From Brassica napus (lineage: Eukaryota; Streptophyta; Magnoliopsida; Brassicales; Brassicaceae), in assembly GCF_020379485.1 (NCBI RefSeq), contig NC_063452.1, positions 35,487,608-35,551,607 on the forward strand: DNA of 64,000 nt, read 5' to 3'. The position numbers and the translations under genes were made by a program. Below are positions 46,270 through 63,595 of the stretch, in pieces. The notes under the pieces are model-generated. The model saw only the letters and a program-made list of their open reading frames with translations, was not told where the DNA came from and did not search any database. Numbering within the stretch: position 1 is the stretch's first letter; each line of letters starts with the position of its first letter.

Positions 46270-49200
46270 AGGATCGGTTTCGGTTGGAGGTGAGTCAGCT
46301 CATACGTTATTCGACACGGGAGCTTCTCATAGTTTTGTGAGTCCGCGTTTAGTCCAGTCTTGGTCCTTTCGGGGTGCCTTCGAACCGAAGGCTAAGTAGA
46401 TTCAGACAGCCGGCACAGAGAGATTGGGAGCCATTGGTGTTCATCACGACGTACCAGTTTTGCTTTGAGGGATTGATTTACTCGTAGATTTGACGGAGAT
46501 GGAGCTGAATTACTACCACGTTATTCTCGGGATGGATTGGTTGTCACGACATCGAGTAATACTGGATTTCCCGAGAGCGAGAGTTCATATCCCTAGAGCA
46601 GAAGGGAAAATCATATTCCAGGGGATTCAGACGCACCAGGGAGTTTCCATCGTCTCCATGTTGCATGCAGAGGAGTTATTGGAGAGAGGAGCAAAAGGAT
46701 TTTTGGCGACCATTTCGATGGTTAAGGATGACGACCTGCGTGAGCTGCATGACATTCCAGTGGTTGCAGAGTACGAAGATGTTTTTGAGGCTTTAAAAGG
46801 GCCACCACCAGCTAGAGCAGACATTCTTACGATCGAGGTGAAACCAGGAGCAGCACCGGTTTCACGAGCTCCATACCGCCTCGCACCAGCTGAGATGGCG
46901 GAGTTGAAGAAGCAGTTGGAGGAGCAATTGGATAAGGGTTTTATCAGGCCGAGTACTTCACCGTGGGGAGCACCAGTGTTGTTTGTGAAGAAAAACGATG
47001 AGAGTTTCAGACTTTGTATTGATTACAGAGGTTTGAACAAAATGATCATCAAGAATAAGTACGTGCTCCCGTGTATCGACGAGTTGTTGGATCAGTTGTA
47101 GGGAGTTTCATGGTTCTCTAAGATTGACTTGGCGTCGGGATACCATCAGATTGCGATAGCAGAGGGAGATGTGCGGAAGACGGCCTTCCGTACACGCTAT
47201 GGACATTATGAGTTCGTAGTGATGCCATTTGGGCTGACGAACGCACCAGCATCGTTCATGAAGCTTATGAATGACGTGTTCTGCGAGCATTTGGATAAGT
47301 GTGTGATCGTTTTCATCGATGACATCTTGGTTTATTCTCGGAGTAGAGAAGAACATGCTGAGCATTTGCGGATTGTGTTGGGTAAGCTTCGGGAACACTA
47401 GCTGTTTGCCAAACTGAGTAAGTGTAGGTTTTGGCAGAAGGAGATTGGATTTTGGGCCATGTGGTTTCAGAAGCAGGAGTTGCCGTAGATCAGGAGAAGA
47501 TTACCGCCATTTCGGAGTGGCCGACACCTAAGAGTGCGACGGAGATCCGTAGTTTTCTCGGTTTGGTGGGGTATTACAGGAAGTTCGTCAAGGGTTTTGC
47601 GAACATTGCAAAGCTGATGACAAAGCTGACGGGGAAAGACGTCAAGTTTGATTGGTCAGGCGACTGCTCGATGAGTTTTGCGGAGTTGAAGAGACAGTTG
47701 ACACAGACGCCCGTTTTCGTACTTCCAAGGCCAGGGATACCATATGAGGTCTACACTGATGCGTCAGGAACCGGATTGGGATGTGTATTGATGCAGGAGG
47801 GTAAGGTCATTGCATATGCATCACGCCAGTTGAGGCCTCACGAGGTTAACTATCCTACGCATGATTTGGAGTTAGCAGCAGTTGTATTTGCATTGAAGAT
47901 TTGGAGGTCATATTTGTATGGAGAGAAGGTGAAGATTTTCATGGACCACCAGAGTCTGAAATACATATTTACGCATGCAGATTTGAATTTGAGGCAGCGT
48001 AGATGGATGGAGTTGATAGCAGACTACGACTTGGAGATTACTTATCATCCGGGAAAGGCCAATCAAGTGGCAGATGCATTGAGTAGGCGCCAGAGCGATG
48101 TATCAGGAACTAAAGAGGTTCAGGAGCTTACTGGACACTTGCTAGTCTCAGATTATGTGCAGTTACTATAGAGGGAGAGTCAGTTGGCCTCGAGGCTGTG
48201 GAACAGGCAGATTTGTTGTGGAGAATACGCAGAGCTAAGGATGGTGATGAGGCTTTGTGTAAGCAGATCGAGATGGGGAGTATTGGATATCATACAGCTT
48301 CCAGCGGGATGTTCATGTATCGAAGCCGAGTTTGTGTGCCAGACGATGAGCCATTAAGGAAGGAGATCTTATGGCAAGCCCACCACTCGAATTTTTCTAT
48401 CCATCCGGGGAATACGAAGATGTATAGGGATCTGAAGCGATATTACCATTGGCCTGGTATGAAGAGGGATGTTGCTTCATTTGTATCGCAGTGTCAAACA
48501 TGTTAGATGGTTAAGGCCGAGCATCAGGTTCCTAGCGGGTTATTACAGAACCTGCCATTGCCAGAGTGGAAATGGGACATGGTAACTATGGATTTTGTGA
48601 CGGGGTTGCCGACCACATCAGGAGGGAAGAATGCCATATGGGTAATCGTGGATAGACATACCAAGTCAGCCCATTTCCTAGCGATTAAAAAGACAGACGG
48701 AGCTGATCAGTTGGCACAGACTTACATCAGTGAGATTGTGAGATTGCATGGAGTTCCTATCAGCATTGTATCAGATCGGGATGCAAAGTTCACATCTGCA
48801 TTTTGGAGAGCCTTTCAAAAGGCGCTTGGGACCAAGGTCCATATGAGTACGGCTTATCACCCGCAGACAGATGGTCAGTCAGAGAGGACTATCCAGACCT
48901 TAGAGGATATGCTCAGGGCTTGCGTCCTAGATTGGGAAGGTAGTTGGGTGAAGTATCTACCTCTAGCCGAGTTTTCCTACAACAACAACTATCATTCGAG
49001 TATTGGGACGACACCATATGAGGCTCTATATGGTAGGCCTTGTCGCATACCACTTTGTTGGACAGAAGTGGGGGAGCGACGTGAGATAGAACCAGCCATG
49101 GTTCAAGAGACGGTAGAGCAAGTTGAGATGCTCAAGGTTCGGCTTAAGGAAGCCCATGACCGTCAGAAGAGTTATGCAGCTAAGCGGTGTAAGGATTTGG

Positions 49201-49690
49201 AGTTCCATGTTGGCGACCTGGTATACCTGAAAATGAGGACATTTCAAGGAGGATCTAAGACTCGGAAGCTAAAGAAGCTTAAACCGAGATATATGGGGCC
49301 ATATCCTATTTTGGAGCGGATCGGAGCAGTTGCTTACGGACTGGATTTATCAGGAGAGTTATCAGATTTCCATGACGTGTTTCATGTTCGGTTTTGAGGA
49401 AAGTCGTGAGAGAGCCAGAGCTCATTTTGCAGCAGCCACCTAGAGACCTTGGCAAAGGTATACGTGGGTTGTGTCAGCTAGTAAAGATATTGGATCGCCA
49501 AGTGAAAGCAGATCATGGTATGATGACCATGTTGGTCAAAGTTCGTTGGGAGAGAGATGGTATTCAGGAGGAGACTTGGGAGTTCGAGTCCCAGATGAGA
49601 ATTGACTATCCGGAGCTATTTTCAGATGTCATTGGAGAGCCAGTTGGTGATTCGAATTCGGGGTCGAATTCCTTATTAGTTGGGGATAGT
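46270..49690 (+). pseudogene. Chromovirus pol remnant (PR-RT-RH-INT-chromodomain)
   Basis: Protease LFDTGASHSFVSPRL (46308) and [17 protein letters not shown] (46505); reverse transcriptase ([49 protein letters not shown]; 46970-47340); RNase H ([20 protein letters not shown]; 47750); integrase ([58 protein letters not shown]; 48380-48920); and at 49470-49620 a chromodomain (ILDRQVK ... LVKVRWERDGIQEETWE ... YPELF), which in related elements reads histone marks to guide integration. Stops at 46396, 46466, 47099, 47399, 48169 and 48504 and single-base shifts near 47445, 48185 and 49395 disrupt it. Confidence 0.9.
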
Positions 49691-51507
49691 TGTAATGACC
49701 CACATTCTGCCCCAATGAATTCAGGTCGATGCCCAAACCCATCCCTAGAATCCCATGGTATTTTCTATAAAAACTCAGCTCCCTACCTTGGTTTCTCACA
49801 AACTTCAGAAAAGAAAAAAAAAAGTTAGAGAGAGAGTGAGCTAAGGAGAAGAAGTGTGATCATTTTGCAGTGAGTGGGTCGCCGGAGCTCGACGCCGGAG
49901 AAATCGTGTGCCTTGATCACGTTCAGCTCGCCACCACCGATAACCGCCCAAGGTAACGCCGGAAACCGCATGCCTTATGTTTCAGTTTCGGTTCCGTTTT
50001 GTAAATCGCCTATAACTTCCTAACCATTGATAATTTCGTGGATCCAAGACCACCATCGTGTTACTCTCGACGAGATGAAGCCATAGACACCGACAATGCC
50101 GCAATCGGAGTCCGGACGAAGCCGCTAGAGCCTCCCGAAGTTTTGCCTCTTTACGCTCGTGAAACGCACGAGCAGTCGCAGTCCGCCGGAGCCGCCGCCT
50201 ATTCCGGCCACGCGCCACCGTCTCTGACCACCGTTTGCCGGAGACGCCGTGCCAGGCCGCCGCAGCCGGAAATCGCCCCCGCCATCGCCGCCGGCCAACT
50301 TTCCGGTAAGACGCCGCCGCCCTCCGCCGTCGCCGCTGGTGACCGACACCGGTGACTCGCCGGTGACTCAGTCAACTCGGACGAGTCAACTCGGCTGAGT
50401 CAACTCGGTTGACTCGGTAAACCGGTTGGTTGACTGGTTTGACCAGTTTAAATTGATTTCGGTTTGATTAGGGTAAACCGGTCGGTTTAATCAAATCGAT
50501 TTCTTGGCAAAGCTTGAGCGGGTTGACTTTTCCATAAACTTTGACCAGACCCGTTTTTAACCGTTTAAAAGGCGTTCTGACTCAGAATTTCGATCTGATT
50601 TCAGATTTGGAGTCTATTTGAGCAGCTGGAGTTCATAGACACTACTTTTCTACTGCTAAGTTGAGGGTCTATTCCCGAACTTCTCGTACACGGCTTAGGA
50701 CCTCGAATAAGTATAACTTATTTCTAATATGTTCTGTCTGCTTGAAATCGAGTCTATCATTGTTTGTTTTAGTTTTAGGTTATTTGCTTAAACCGTAACT
50801 AGGGAGTTAGATGATTCAACACTTGATTGCTTCGCTTAATGTAAATTCTTAGTTAAAATTGTTTTTGCCGGATACAGAGACAGACTTCTGTATGCCGGAT
50901 TGTATGAGAAGCTACGGCCAGTCAGTCGACCGGCTGGACCGTAGTCTGGTGTGGTCTATAAAGCGTCTGAGGGCGGTGACACCGAGCACTCTCTCGGAAG
51001 TGTTTGTTTGGCCTGTTAGTGGGCAGCGAGTGCGCGCCTCGCTAGGATCATTGCTTGTTGCTTGGGTACTTTAGGTGTCGTGTTTAACATGTATTAGAAT
51101 TAAATTATATTTATTCAGAGTGCTATGTCCGGGTCCATGGACTACGGGGTAGCATCCCATACCTCATTGGGTGATTCCCCTGTCGCTCACCCCTCACTCC
51201 TCCCCCTTTCGGGTGAAACCGACGAGCATGAGTGATTATCGGACTGGTGCTACTGAGCTTTTATCGCTTTTATCGTTTATCGGGCTTTTGGGCCTGTGGA
51301 CTTTTATCGTTATATTATTTCTTATTTCAGACTTTCAGACTTATGTCGTCTTTATATTTCAGACTTATGTTGTTATCGGTATTTGCAGTTTGGACCTTAT
51401 GGTATTGTATTTGACCTGATATTATAATCTGGAGTTTATTACTATTTCATTATTTATTTTATGTTATTGTTCGCATTTATATTATTTCGAGAAAACCGGG
51501 TGTTACA
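49691..51507 (+). repeat. 3' LTR of the chromovirus
   Basis: 1817 bp. It is followed by CATAG, which duplicates 42732-42736. Confidence 0.9.
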
Positions 51508-51512
51508 CATAG

Positions 51513-52300
51513 TTTCTCTCATGTCGCAAAAATTGAGTTTTATCGGGTTTAAAATGGCTTATTCACTCAAAGTATGAGATTCATTTACGTTTTTAATTAG
51601 ACTAGAGATTTTTCGGGCTACACCCGGATTTCTTTCCTTTATTTTAATTTAATTAGTTTATTATAGAATCTGTATTTGACTACATATTTTACACTTAGAC
51701 TGAAAATGCTATATAAATTATTAGAAAAATTTGCTATTTTGTATTGGTTTTGGTGACTAAAGTTTTAAAATTATAAAGTTCAATTTTTTTCTTTCATTGT
51801 CAAAACACATATAACTTGGTAAACAAACTGAATAAGAAAATAAATTAAACTTTAGTTGAAATTCAATTATTATTTTATCTCATTTATTTGAAGTTTATAA
51901 ATATATGGTTAGATTAACATATAATTCAAACATTGTTTTTACGTTAAAATTAACCAATGTATATTTAAAAAAATTAATATTGATTATTTATTATTTGGAC
52001 GTTAAAATTGACCAATGTATATTTTAAAATTTTAATATTGATTATTTATTATGTGGTGATAAGAAAATGTATATGAATTCATTCTTAAGGCAGTGGTGAA
52101 ATGACAAACAATTGAAATCTAAAAGTGATGTACATTAAAAAAAATCCTGAATTTATGTCAAATACTTTTGTTTTCATGCGGCAAAACAAAATATTAATAA
52201 TATAATAATATTCTCTAATAGCTATCTGTATGTTTTCCCTAAGAACCTATTGGAAAAGATTCAGATTATACTTGACAATGAATTTGTTGTTGATGTTCTG
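51513..52300. other. AT-rich intergenic sequence
   Basis: No gene recognised. Two direct repeats of TTAACGTTAAAATTGACCAATGTAT-like sequence occur near 51935 and 51998. The rest is simple AT-rich DNA. Confidence 0.4.
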
Positions 52301-52304
52301 AGAA

Positions 52305-52690
52305 TCTAATGTGTCTTTTCCGGCAAAAAGAATAATAAACTCGTGAACTTTGTAATCTACCTCCATCGAACTGCACGTACTTCCTTCTTCACTTGTGTTT
52401 CCTTCATGAAAACCCTCTGTTCAACTGCCTCTTCGAAAAACACATAAATAGAAAGCATTAGATATGTGCACATAAGCACAAGTTTCATCTGGATCCAGCT
52501 TCAGCAAACACTTTACTACTCTTTTAGCCATCTCAACGTTACTCTTTTTCCTGCAAGTAGAAAAAAAAAGAGCTCTATATAATAGTGGCTTCTTCCACTG
52601 TTATGGTCTTTATCATTGCTTCGGTTTCCTCCAATAGCTCTGCTTCACCCAACACGTTAAGAGTAGTGCTTTATTTATGGCTCAACAAAA
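52305..52690 (-). pseudogene. PPR protein pseudogene (E/E+ domain)
   Basis: On the minus strand: VLGEAELLEETEAMIKTITV, then in other frames KSNVEMAKRVVKCLLKLDPD, ETCAYVHISNA, EEAVEQRVFMKETQVKKEV, CSSMEVDYKVHEF. This order matches the last PPR repeat and the E and E+ motifs of plant organelle RNA-editing PPR proteins (..LLxLDPxxxxxYVxLSN..KWxEAxxxRxxMKExxVKKxPGCSxxEVxxxVHEF). At least three frameshifts and a missing AYAxxGKW segment show it is dead. No further PPR repeats were found upstream, so it is a fragment. Confidence 0.75.
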
Positions 52691-53370
52691 TACTTTTATT
52701 TCATCGTTATCAAATAACCAGCTGTCTTCTCTAATTCACGACAAATTCAAATTTACAGTTATCAAATCTCTGACCACCTCCCTAGCAAGTGAACATTGTT
52801 CTGCATGACACACACATATAACCAGGTCACAAAATTTAAATAATGACAGAACCAATACAAAATATGTGTGCAAACTATATGAAAATAGGAACATTTAGTA
52901 ATACGCAAGAAGGAATTTCTTACTTAAGCTTCACAAGCATACCCAATAACAAACAAACTCACTAATATGAGTATCATGAAGGTTTTGGTTCTAACAAAAT
53001 GATACAAAGACACTACTAAGTTATCATAACCCATCAACTTATATATACGATACAAAAGCTTAAAAAAACTAAGCACACCATAAAAAGCTTATCCATAGAG
53101 AATTTATGCTTAGTTTTTAAAAAAAATAACTAATTAGTAATATCTGATATTCGAAGCCATTGAGTAGAACCAATAACTAATACAAAAGATAGTGATAACT
53201 ATCCAAATAATTGAATTAGCTTTTCAAAACTAGAAGAAAAGACATACGATGTAAGAGTTTATCCACTGAAAAGTTGGAAAATTTGATCAACTTTAACTTG
53301 CGAGCTTTAAAAAGTTGCATGAGGCAGCCTAAAATTGAACCAATTAGTAAGTTAAAAAGTAAAGAGAATA

Positions 53371-53800
53371 CATATTGTTGAAAGATGATTTGTCGGTGAC
53401 ATCACACGCAAGCGAGATTCCCATTGCTCCACGGTACTATGCTGCAATAAGAAGAAACCACATAGGTGAGTATTACAGGTTCCCACCATAGTGAGGAAAT
53501 AGAAAGAATGCATATATAACATTAAGATGAATCGAGAAGGAAAATCCAGGATAGTCCAGAATCGCTCTTGTCTAGTAGTATCCCAGATTTGCAGCTCAAT
53601 TCTCTTCTAATTCAGCTCAGTAGCCTGCATCTTGAATTTAATTCTGCGAACAACAAAAAAAAAACTTGAGTGACTATTGACCATTAAAAATAGCATTTAT
53701 GAAGAGTTGTCATGTATCAGAGAGATCATACTTGATAGTTGTAATGAAAGTGATCAACATGGTTCTTGTCGTAAGTTGCATGATCGAAGTGAAGCATGCT
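53371..53800 (-). pseudogene. RabE/Rab8-type small GTPase pseudogene
   Basis: Minus-strand pieces with intron positions kept: near 53733-53770 SFITTI-like sequence with a GT donor; 53645-53550 IKFKMQATELN*KRIELQIW then DTTRQERFWTI (family: DTAGQERF, the G3 motif); 53441-53371 YRGAMGISLACDVTDKSSFN (family: [20 protein letters not shown]). An in-frame TAG replaces a Gly codon, another TAG replaces the first Tyr of YYRG, and the G3 AG is TR. The G1 P-loop and the G4/G5 motifs were not found. Retained introns mean it came from genomic DNA, not a retrocopy. Confidence 0.8.
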
Positions 53801-54643
53801 ATTCAATTACGTCTTTTGTATTTCTTTGATCCAATTCTGTTTAATCAAGAAATCAAAAGAGCAACATAATCAAAAAAGAAAATGATTTAAGAGAAGATAA
53901 GATTTGATAGGAACCATTATGAGATTATCTCGATACGGCTATAAACATATAGAGATGTAACACCCACCATTGACGAAAATGGACCGAGATGCGGCGCCAC
54001 AATAGATAGAAAGAACATGAAAACAAAAAGACTAAACAGGACGTTTTCTATGATTCGACTTCCGTTGCAGAAGAAAACCCTCTTTAATAGAAGTCAAATA
54101 ATATGAGCGTTTTTTATAGAAACTGAATCGATTCACCAAGCTGAGGAAGATAATTGGTTTTGGTACCAAAACTTTTTTCGCAAAAAAAGAGACTAAAATA
54201 AAAGAAGTAATTGCATATATTTTAATGACATGATCTAAATATTTTTTTTAAAGAAATGACATGTTATTAAATTTTTATTTGATTGATTGATTAAAGATGC
54301 TGATGTGGACATTCTAGATGATGATTATATTCACCTTTTAGTATTGTAAGATTTGAAAGTATGATATTATTTTGATGATTTTTATTTAATTTAATCAAAA
54401 AATATTTTTGTTGTTTTTTCTTCAAAGAGAAAAATCTTTATTGGTGTCCGAGAAAAAGGAAAAATCTTTATTAAAATCAAGGTTCCGTGTTGGCTTAATC
54501 GCTGGTTGCCAACTCGATCATCATCTACCCAACGCTACTATCATTCATCGCTACCTTTTCAATCTTGACATTCCCTGCTCTGATCTCTAGCCTCCGCCTC
54601 AGATCTGAAACCGAAACACTGTAAAATTTAGGGTATAGGGAAG
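53801..54643. promoter_or_regulatory. Upstream region and 5' UTR of EXO84B
   Basis: AT-rich region ending in a short, more GC-balanced leader before the ATG at 54644 (TCTAGCCTCCGCCTCAGATC). No clear TATA box. The 5' end of the Rab pseudogene may reach into its left part. Confidence 0.4.
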
Positions 54644-57600
54644 ATGGCGGCGAAGACGGCCAGATCAAAAAGCACATCGACGAAGGAAAACGGCGTCAGA
54701 GTGGAGGAAGGCCTGAGTCTGTTCAAGTCTGATAAGTTCGACGCTGACGCTTATGTTCAATCCAAATGTTCTATCAACGAGAAGGTTGGCTTTTTCTTTA
54801 AAAAGATTTTTCCGTAGGGACTTACTTGGTGGTAGTCGCAGGATATCGTAATAGATACTAGTTAGCATGATACTACTTGTTTCCTGTATCAGACACATCA
54901 TTTGTTGCCTCGTTTAGTCTTTTCGAAAAGTGGTCAATTTCGGATCTGAGGGTTTAGGATTGTCTACAAAAGGACTAGTATTCGATTTGGTTGATATAAA
55001 AGATTATCTTGAAGTGATGCCAGATTTATGATCTGTTTGCAGGATATAAAGCAGTTATGCTCTTATCTATTGGATTTGAAGAAAGCTTCTGCCGAAGAAA
55101 TGCGGCGGAGTGTTTATGCTAATTATCCAGCCTTTATACGGTTAAGCTGATATCCTCTCTGTCTTTTTTTTTTTAAGTGGTTGATTGATTTGATCAAAGA
55201 GATACTTCCTCAAACATTATTTCATTTCTTAATTGTTTAGGTCCACGTGAGTGTTTTTACTTAGCAGTGTGTTATTTTTTTGTTATGTGCAGGACATCAA
55301 AAGAGATATCAGACTTGGAGGGGGAGCTATCATCTATTAGAAATCTTCTGTCCACTCAGGCCACTCTAATTCATGGCTTAGCGAATGGAGTTAACATTGA
55401 CCACGATGGATCTCCCGCAAATGGTGCGTTGAATTTTGAAGACAACGACCTCTCTGATCTGGAGAAATGGGCTGCAGAATATCCTGACCAGCTTGATGCT
55501 TTGTTAGCTGAAAGAAGAGTAGATGAAGCTCTGGCAGCTTTTGATGAGGGTGAACTTTTGATATCTCAAGCCAACGAAAATCACACTCTAAGCTCTTCTC
55601 TACTTTCATCTCTTCAGTTTGCTATTGCCGAGCGCAAGCAAAAACTAGCTGACCAACTTGCCAAAGCTGCATGTCAACCTTCGACTCGAGGTGGGGAACT
55701 TCGTTCCGCAATAACAGCTCTCAAAAGGCTTGGCGATGGTCCTCGAGCCCATACTGTGCTTCTTGATGCCCATTTCCAGAGATATCAATACAACATGCAA
55801 AGTCTTCGTCCATCTAGCACCTCATATGGAGGAGCGTACACTGCTGCGCTTTCTCAGCTTGTTTTCTCTGCTATCTCTCAAGCGTCTAGCGACTCACTGG
55901 GAATCTTTGGGAAGGAGCCAGCATATAGTTCTGAGCTTGTTACTTGGGCAACTAAGCAAACAGAGGCGTTTTCCCTTCTTGTTAAAAGGCATGCATTAGC
56001 ATCTTCCGCAGCAGCAGGAGGACTGAGAGCCGCGGCAGAGTGTGCACAGATAGCTCTTGGGCATTGTTCTTTGTTGGAAGCTCGTGGTTTGTCCCTCTGC
56101 CCAGTGCTTTTGAAGCACTTTAAGCCTATTGTGGAACAGGCATTGGAGGCCAATCTTAAACGCATTGAAGAAAACACTGCAGCTATGGCTGCTGCAGATG
56201 ATTGGGTGCTGACGAATCCTCCTGCTGGTAGTCGTCATGCCAGTACAGCATTTCAGAATAAGCTTACATCCAGTGCCCACCGCTTTAATCTGATGGTCCA
56301 GGTAGCCAATCTTTTGTAAAACGCTTTTCTCAAATATTTTCAGATTTTGTTTCAAAGTTGTGCTAGAGAATATGAAGTTTTAGGAAATGCTTGAAGTTGG
56401 ATTATCTGTGAATCTTAAAATGTCGTCTTTGTCACTGTTCAATAGGCCAGTATCCTATGATAATTGCTTATTTCATAACTTATGAGTTAATACGAAATTG
56501 ACTAGCCATTGTGGATGATGATTAATTAAACCCTTCACTAGAGTATGTCAAGGACTGAAACTGTTGCCATATTGCACGTGCATCCCCACTGAAAATATTG
56601 ATGAAGTCTATGCAGTACCAATTCTTGCTAGTCTGGTCTGATAGGCAATGGACTGCCTAGTGGATTCTCCTGAATTCTCGAGATGTATTCCTAGTTGATC
56701 CTCTTACGATTTGTCTTTTGTTGAAGGACTTCTTTGAGGACGTAGGACCTCTTCTAAGTATGCAGTTGGGAAGTAAAGCGCTGGAAGGTCTGTTTCGAGT
56801 GTTCAACTCATATGTAGATGTGCTGGTAAGAGCACTTCCTGGTTCGATGGAAGAAGAAGAAGCAAATTTTGAAGGTTTTGGTAATAAGATTGTCCAAATG
56901 GCTGAGACCGAGGCGCAACAACTTGCGTTACTTGCAAACGCATCATTGCTAGCTGATGAACTACTCCCGCGTGCTGCCATGAAACTGGCTCCTCTTGATC
57001 AGACAAGTCACAGGACAGACGACCTAAGGAGACCTTCAGACAGACAAAATCGTAATCCTGAACAGCGAGAATGGAAGCGGCGTTTACTTAGTACTGTTGA
57101 CAAGTTAAAAGATGCATTTTGTCGCCAGCATGCCTTGGATCTCATTTTTACCGAGGAAGGAGATAGCCATCTGTCCGCGGATATGTACATAAACATGGAT
57201 GGAAATGGCGATGATGTGGACTGGTTCCCATCTCTGATATTCCAGGTAATTGTGGTTTAATCTCCATCTGTCCAGAAAGCCTTACTGTGATCACGTTTTG
57301 TACCAACTTAGGTACTTTGATTGTCGGATTCTATCTTGTCTAATTGAATCTGTTTTTCATGGTCTATTTAACAATATTTTTTGTTCTGTTAGCTTATTTT
57401 CATATACTTTGGGTGTTGTGTCGTTGGAAAACAGGAACTTTATGCGAAACTTAACAGGATGGCAAGTCTAGCAGCAGATATGTTTGAAGGAAGAGAAAGA
57501 TTTGCCACTTCTTTGTTGATGCGATTAACAGAGACAGTGATCTTATGGCTTTCCGGAGACCAGAGCTTCTGGGATGACATTGAGGAAGGACCCAGACCTT

Positions 57601-58081
57601 TGGGGCCTCTTGGCCTCCGGCAGGTTTGTAAGAAGATTTTACGTGCATCAAAACTGCTGAATACTTTTCTCACAAGCTGCATCTGTCACAGCTATATTTG
57701 GACATGAAGTTTGTCATATGCTTTGCATCCCAAGGTCGCTACCTATCGAGGAATTTGCACAGGGGAACTAATGAGATAATAACTAAAGCCTTAGCAGCTT
57801 TCAGTGCAACAGGACTGGATCCATATAGGTAAGTCGTTATGAGGGTATTTTGCTACATTTTAACTTCTTCATTTTTTTTTTCTGGTTGTACAAATGGATA
57901 AATATGGTTTTGAATGATGTGCAGTGATCTGCCAGAAGACGACTGGTTCAACGAGATATGTCTGGATGGAATGGAAAGACTGAGTGGTAAAGCAAAAGGC
58001 AACAATGGGGAAGTCCACAGTCCGACTGCTTCAGTGTCGGCCCAGTCTGTTTCATCCGCGAGATCTCATGGCAGCTATTAA
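54644..58081 (+). CDS. EXO84B: Exocyst complex component EXO84B
   Basis: EXO84B is a subunit of the octameric exocyst, which tethers secretory vesicles to the plasma membrane and, in plants, works in polar growth and cell-plate formation. Seven coding exons join in phase with GT..AG introns: 54644-54784, 55043-55140, 55293-56301, 56727-57245, 57435-57623, 57692-57828, 57925-58081. The product is 749 residues (about 752 in A. thaliana). Landmarks are MAAKTARSKS, SLFKSDKFDADAYVQSKC, the Vps51/Exo84 N-terminal region AEEMRRSVYANYPAFIRTSK, a coiled segment up to residue 130, and the C-terminal helical Exo84 domain with EQREWKRRLLSTVDKLKDAF and LWLSGDQSFWDDIEEGPRPL. It ends SSARSHGSY. There are no internal stops, so it is presumed functional. 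It is the first intact gene right of the retroelement island and converges on the receptor kinase. Confidence 0.96.
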
Positions 58082-58796
58082 ACCGATCGCATCTTTCATT
58101 TGTAAAGAAAGTGAGTGGTAATAACTTTCGATCTTCTCTTCTCAGCTCTGCTTTTTTTTTTTTATAGACTCAGCAAATTATATGATATGATGAGACATGA
58201 TTCTGGGGTTTGTAAATGTGGTTGTGTTGAATATGTTCTCTTTTATTGATTCTCTTATCTGCATCGTTTGGGTTATGAAGTAAAGAGTATTGATCTTTAG
58301 TCACTAACACACGTTTTCTTTTGGTATGTAGTAAAGTTGATGCTCTGTTTGAAATTTCTTTAGCTTCTCTCTGCCTTCTGCTAGAATTTTTTTTGGCGAT
58401 ATAAACGGAAATCTTAAATTAGCTGTTTTCTGAAGGAGATTATCAATTAACATTTTACTCTTGTACAAAAGTCAAGGTAAAGGGAAGAAAATAGAGTCGG
58501 CTACGCAAATTAAATCTTTTAAACCACAGTAACAACAACACTCGAGATGAATTATATTCTTATTTGTCTAACGTTTGAAAACCGGTGTTTATGTTAAAAA
58601 AGATCTAGTAGTTATTTTAATACTGAGTTTTGCCCCCACTCCTCTGCTACGTGGGAAACACGAATAAAAATTAGCCGTGCTTTCACTTACGAACTAGTGA
58701 CACACAACAAATTAAATCATGCATGTCAACCACATTCACAAGGCATTTCAAATATGAAGTCAATTACAAAATATCAACAACAAAAAAAACAATCGA
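58082..58796. other. Convergent intergenic region between EXO84B and the receptor kinase
   Basis: Holds the two 3' UTRs. AT-rich, no further gene seen. Confidence 0.5.

Positions 58797-63595
<4,799 letters not shown>

Larger units (their letters stand above)
42737..51507 (+). mobile_element. Tekay/Del-type chromovirus (Ty3/gypsy), complete but decayed
   Basis: LTRs 42737-44558 and 49691-51507 (about 1.82 kb) begin TGTARTGACCCACATT and end ACCGGGTKTTACA. Flanking duplication CATAG at 42732-42736 and 51508-51512. Primer-binding site TGGTATCAGAGCGGGG at 44563. Order gag-PR-RT-RH-INT with a C-terminal chromodomain, which marks a chromovirus. Several in-frame stops and small shifts make it defective. 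The LTRs differ at a few percent of sites by eye, so the insertion is older than the 2.9-kb element. Confidence 0.95.
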
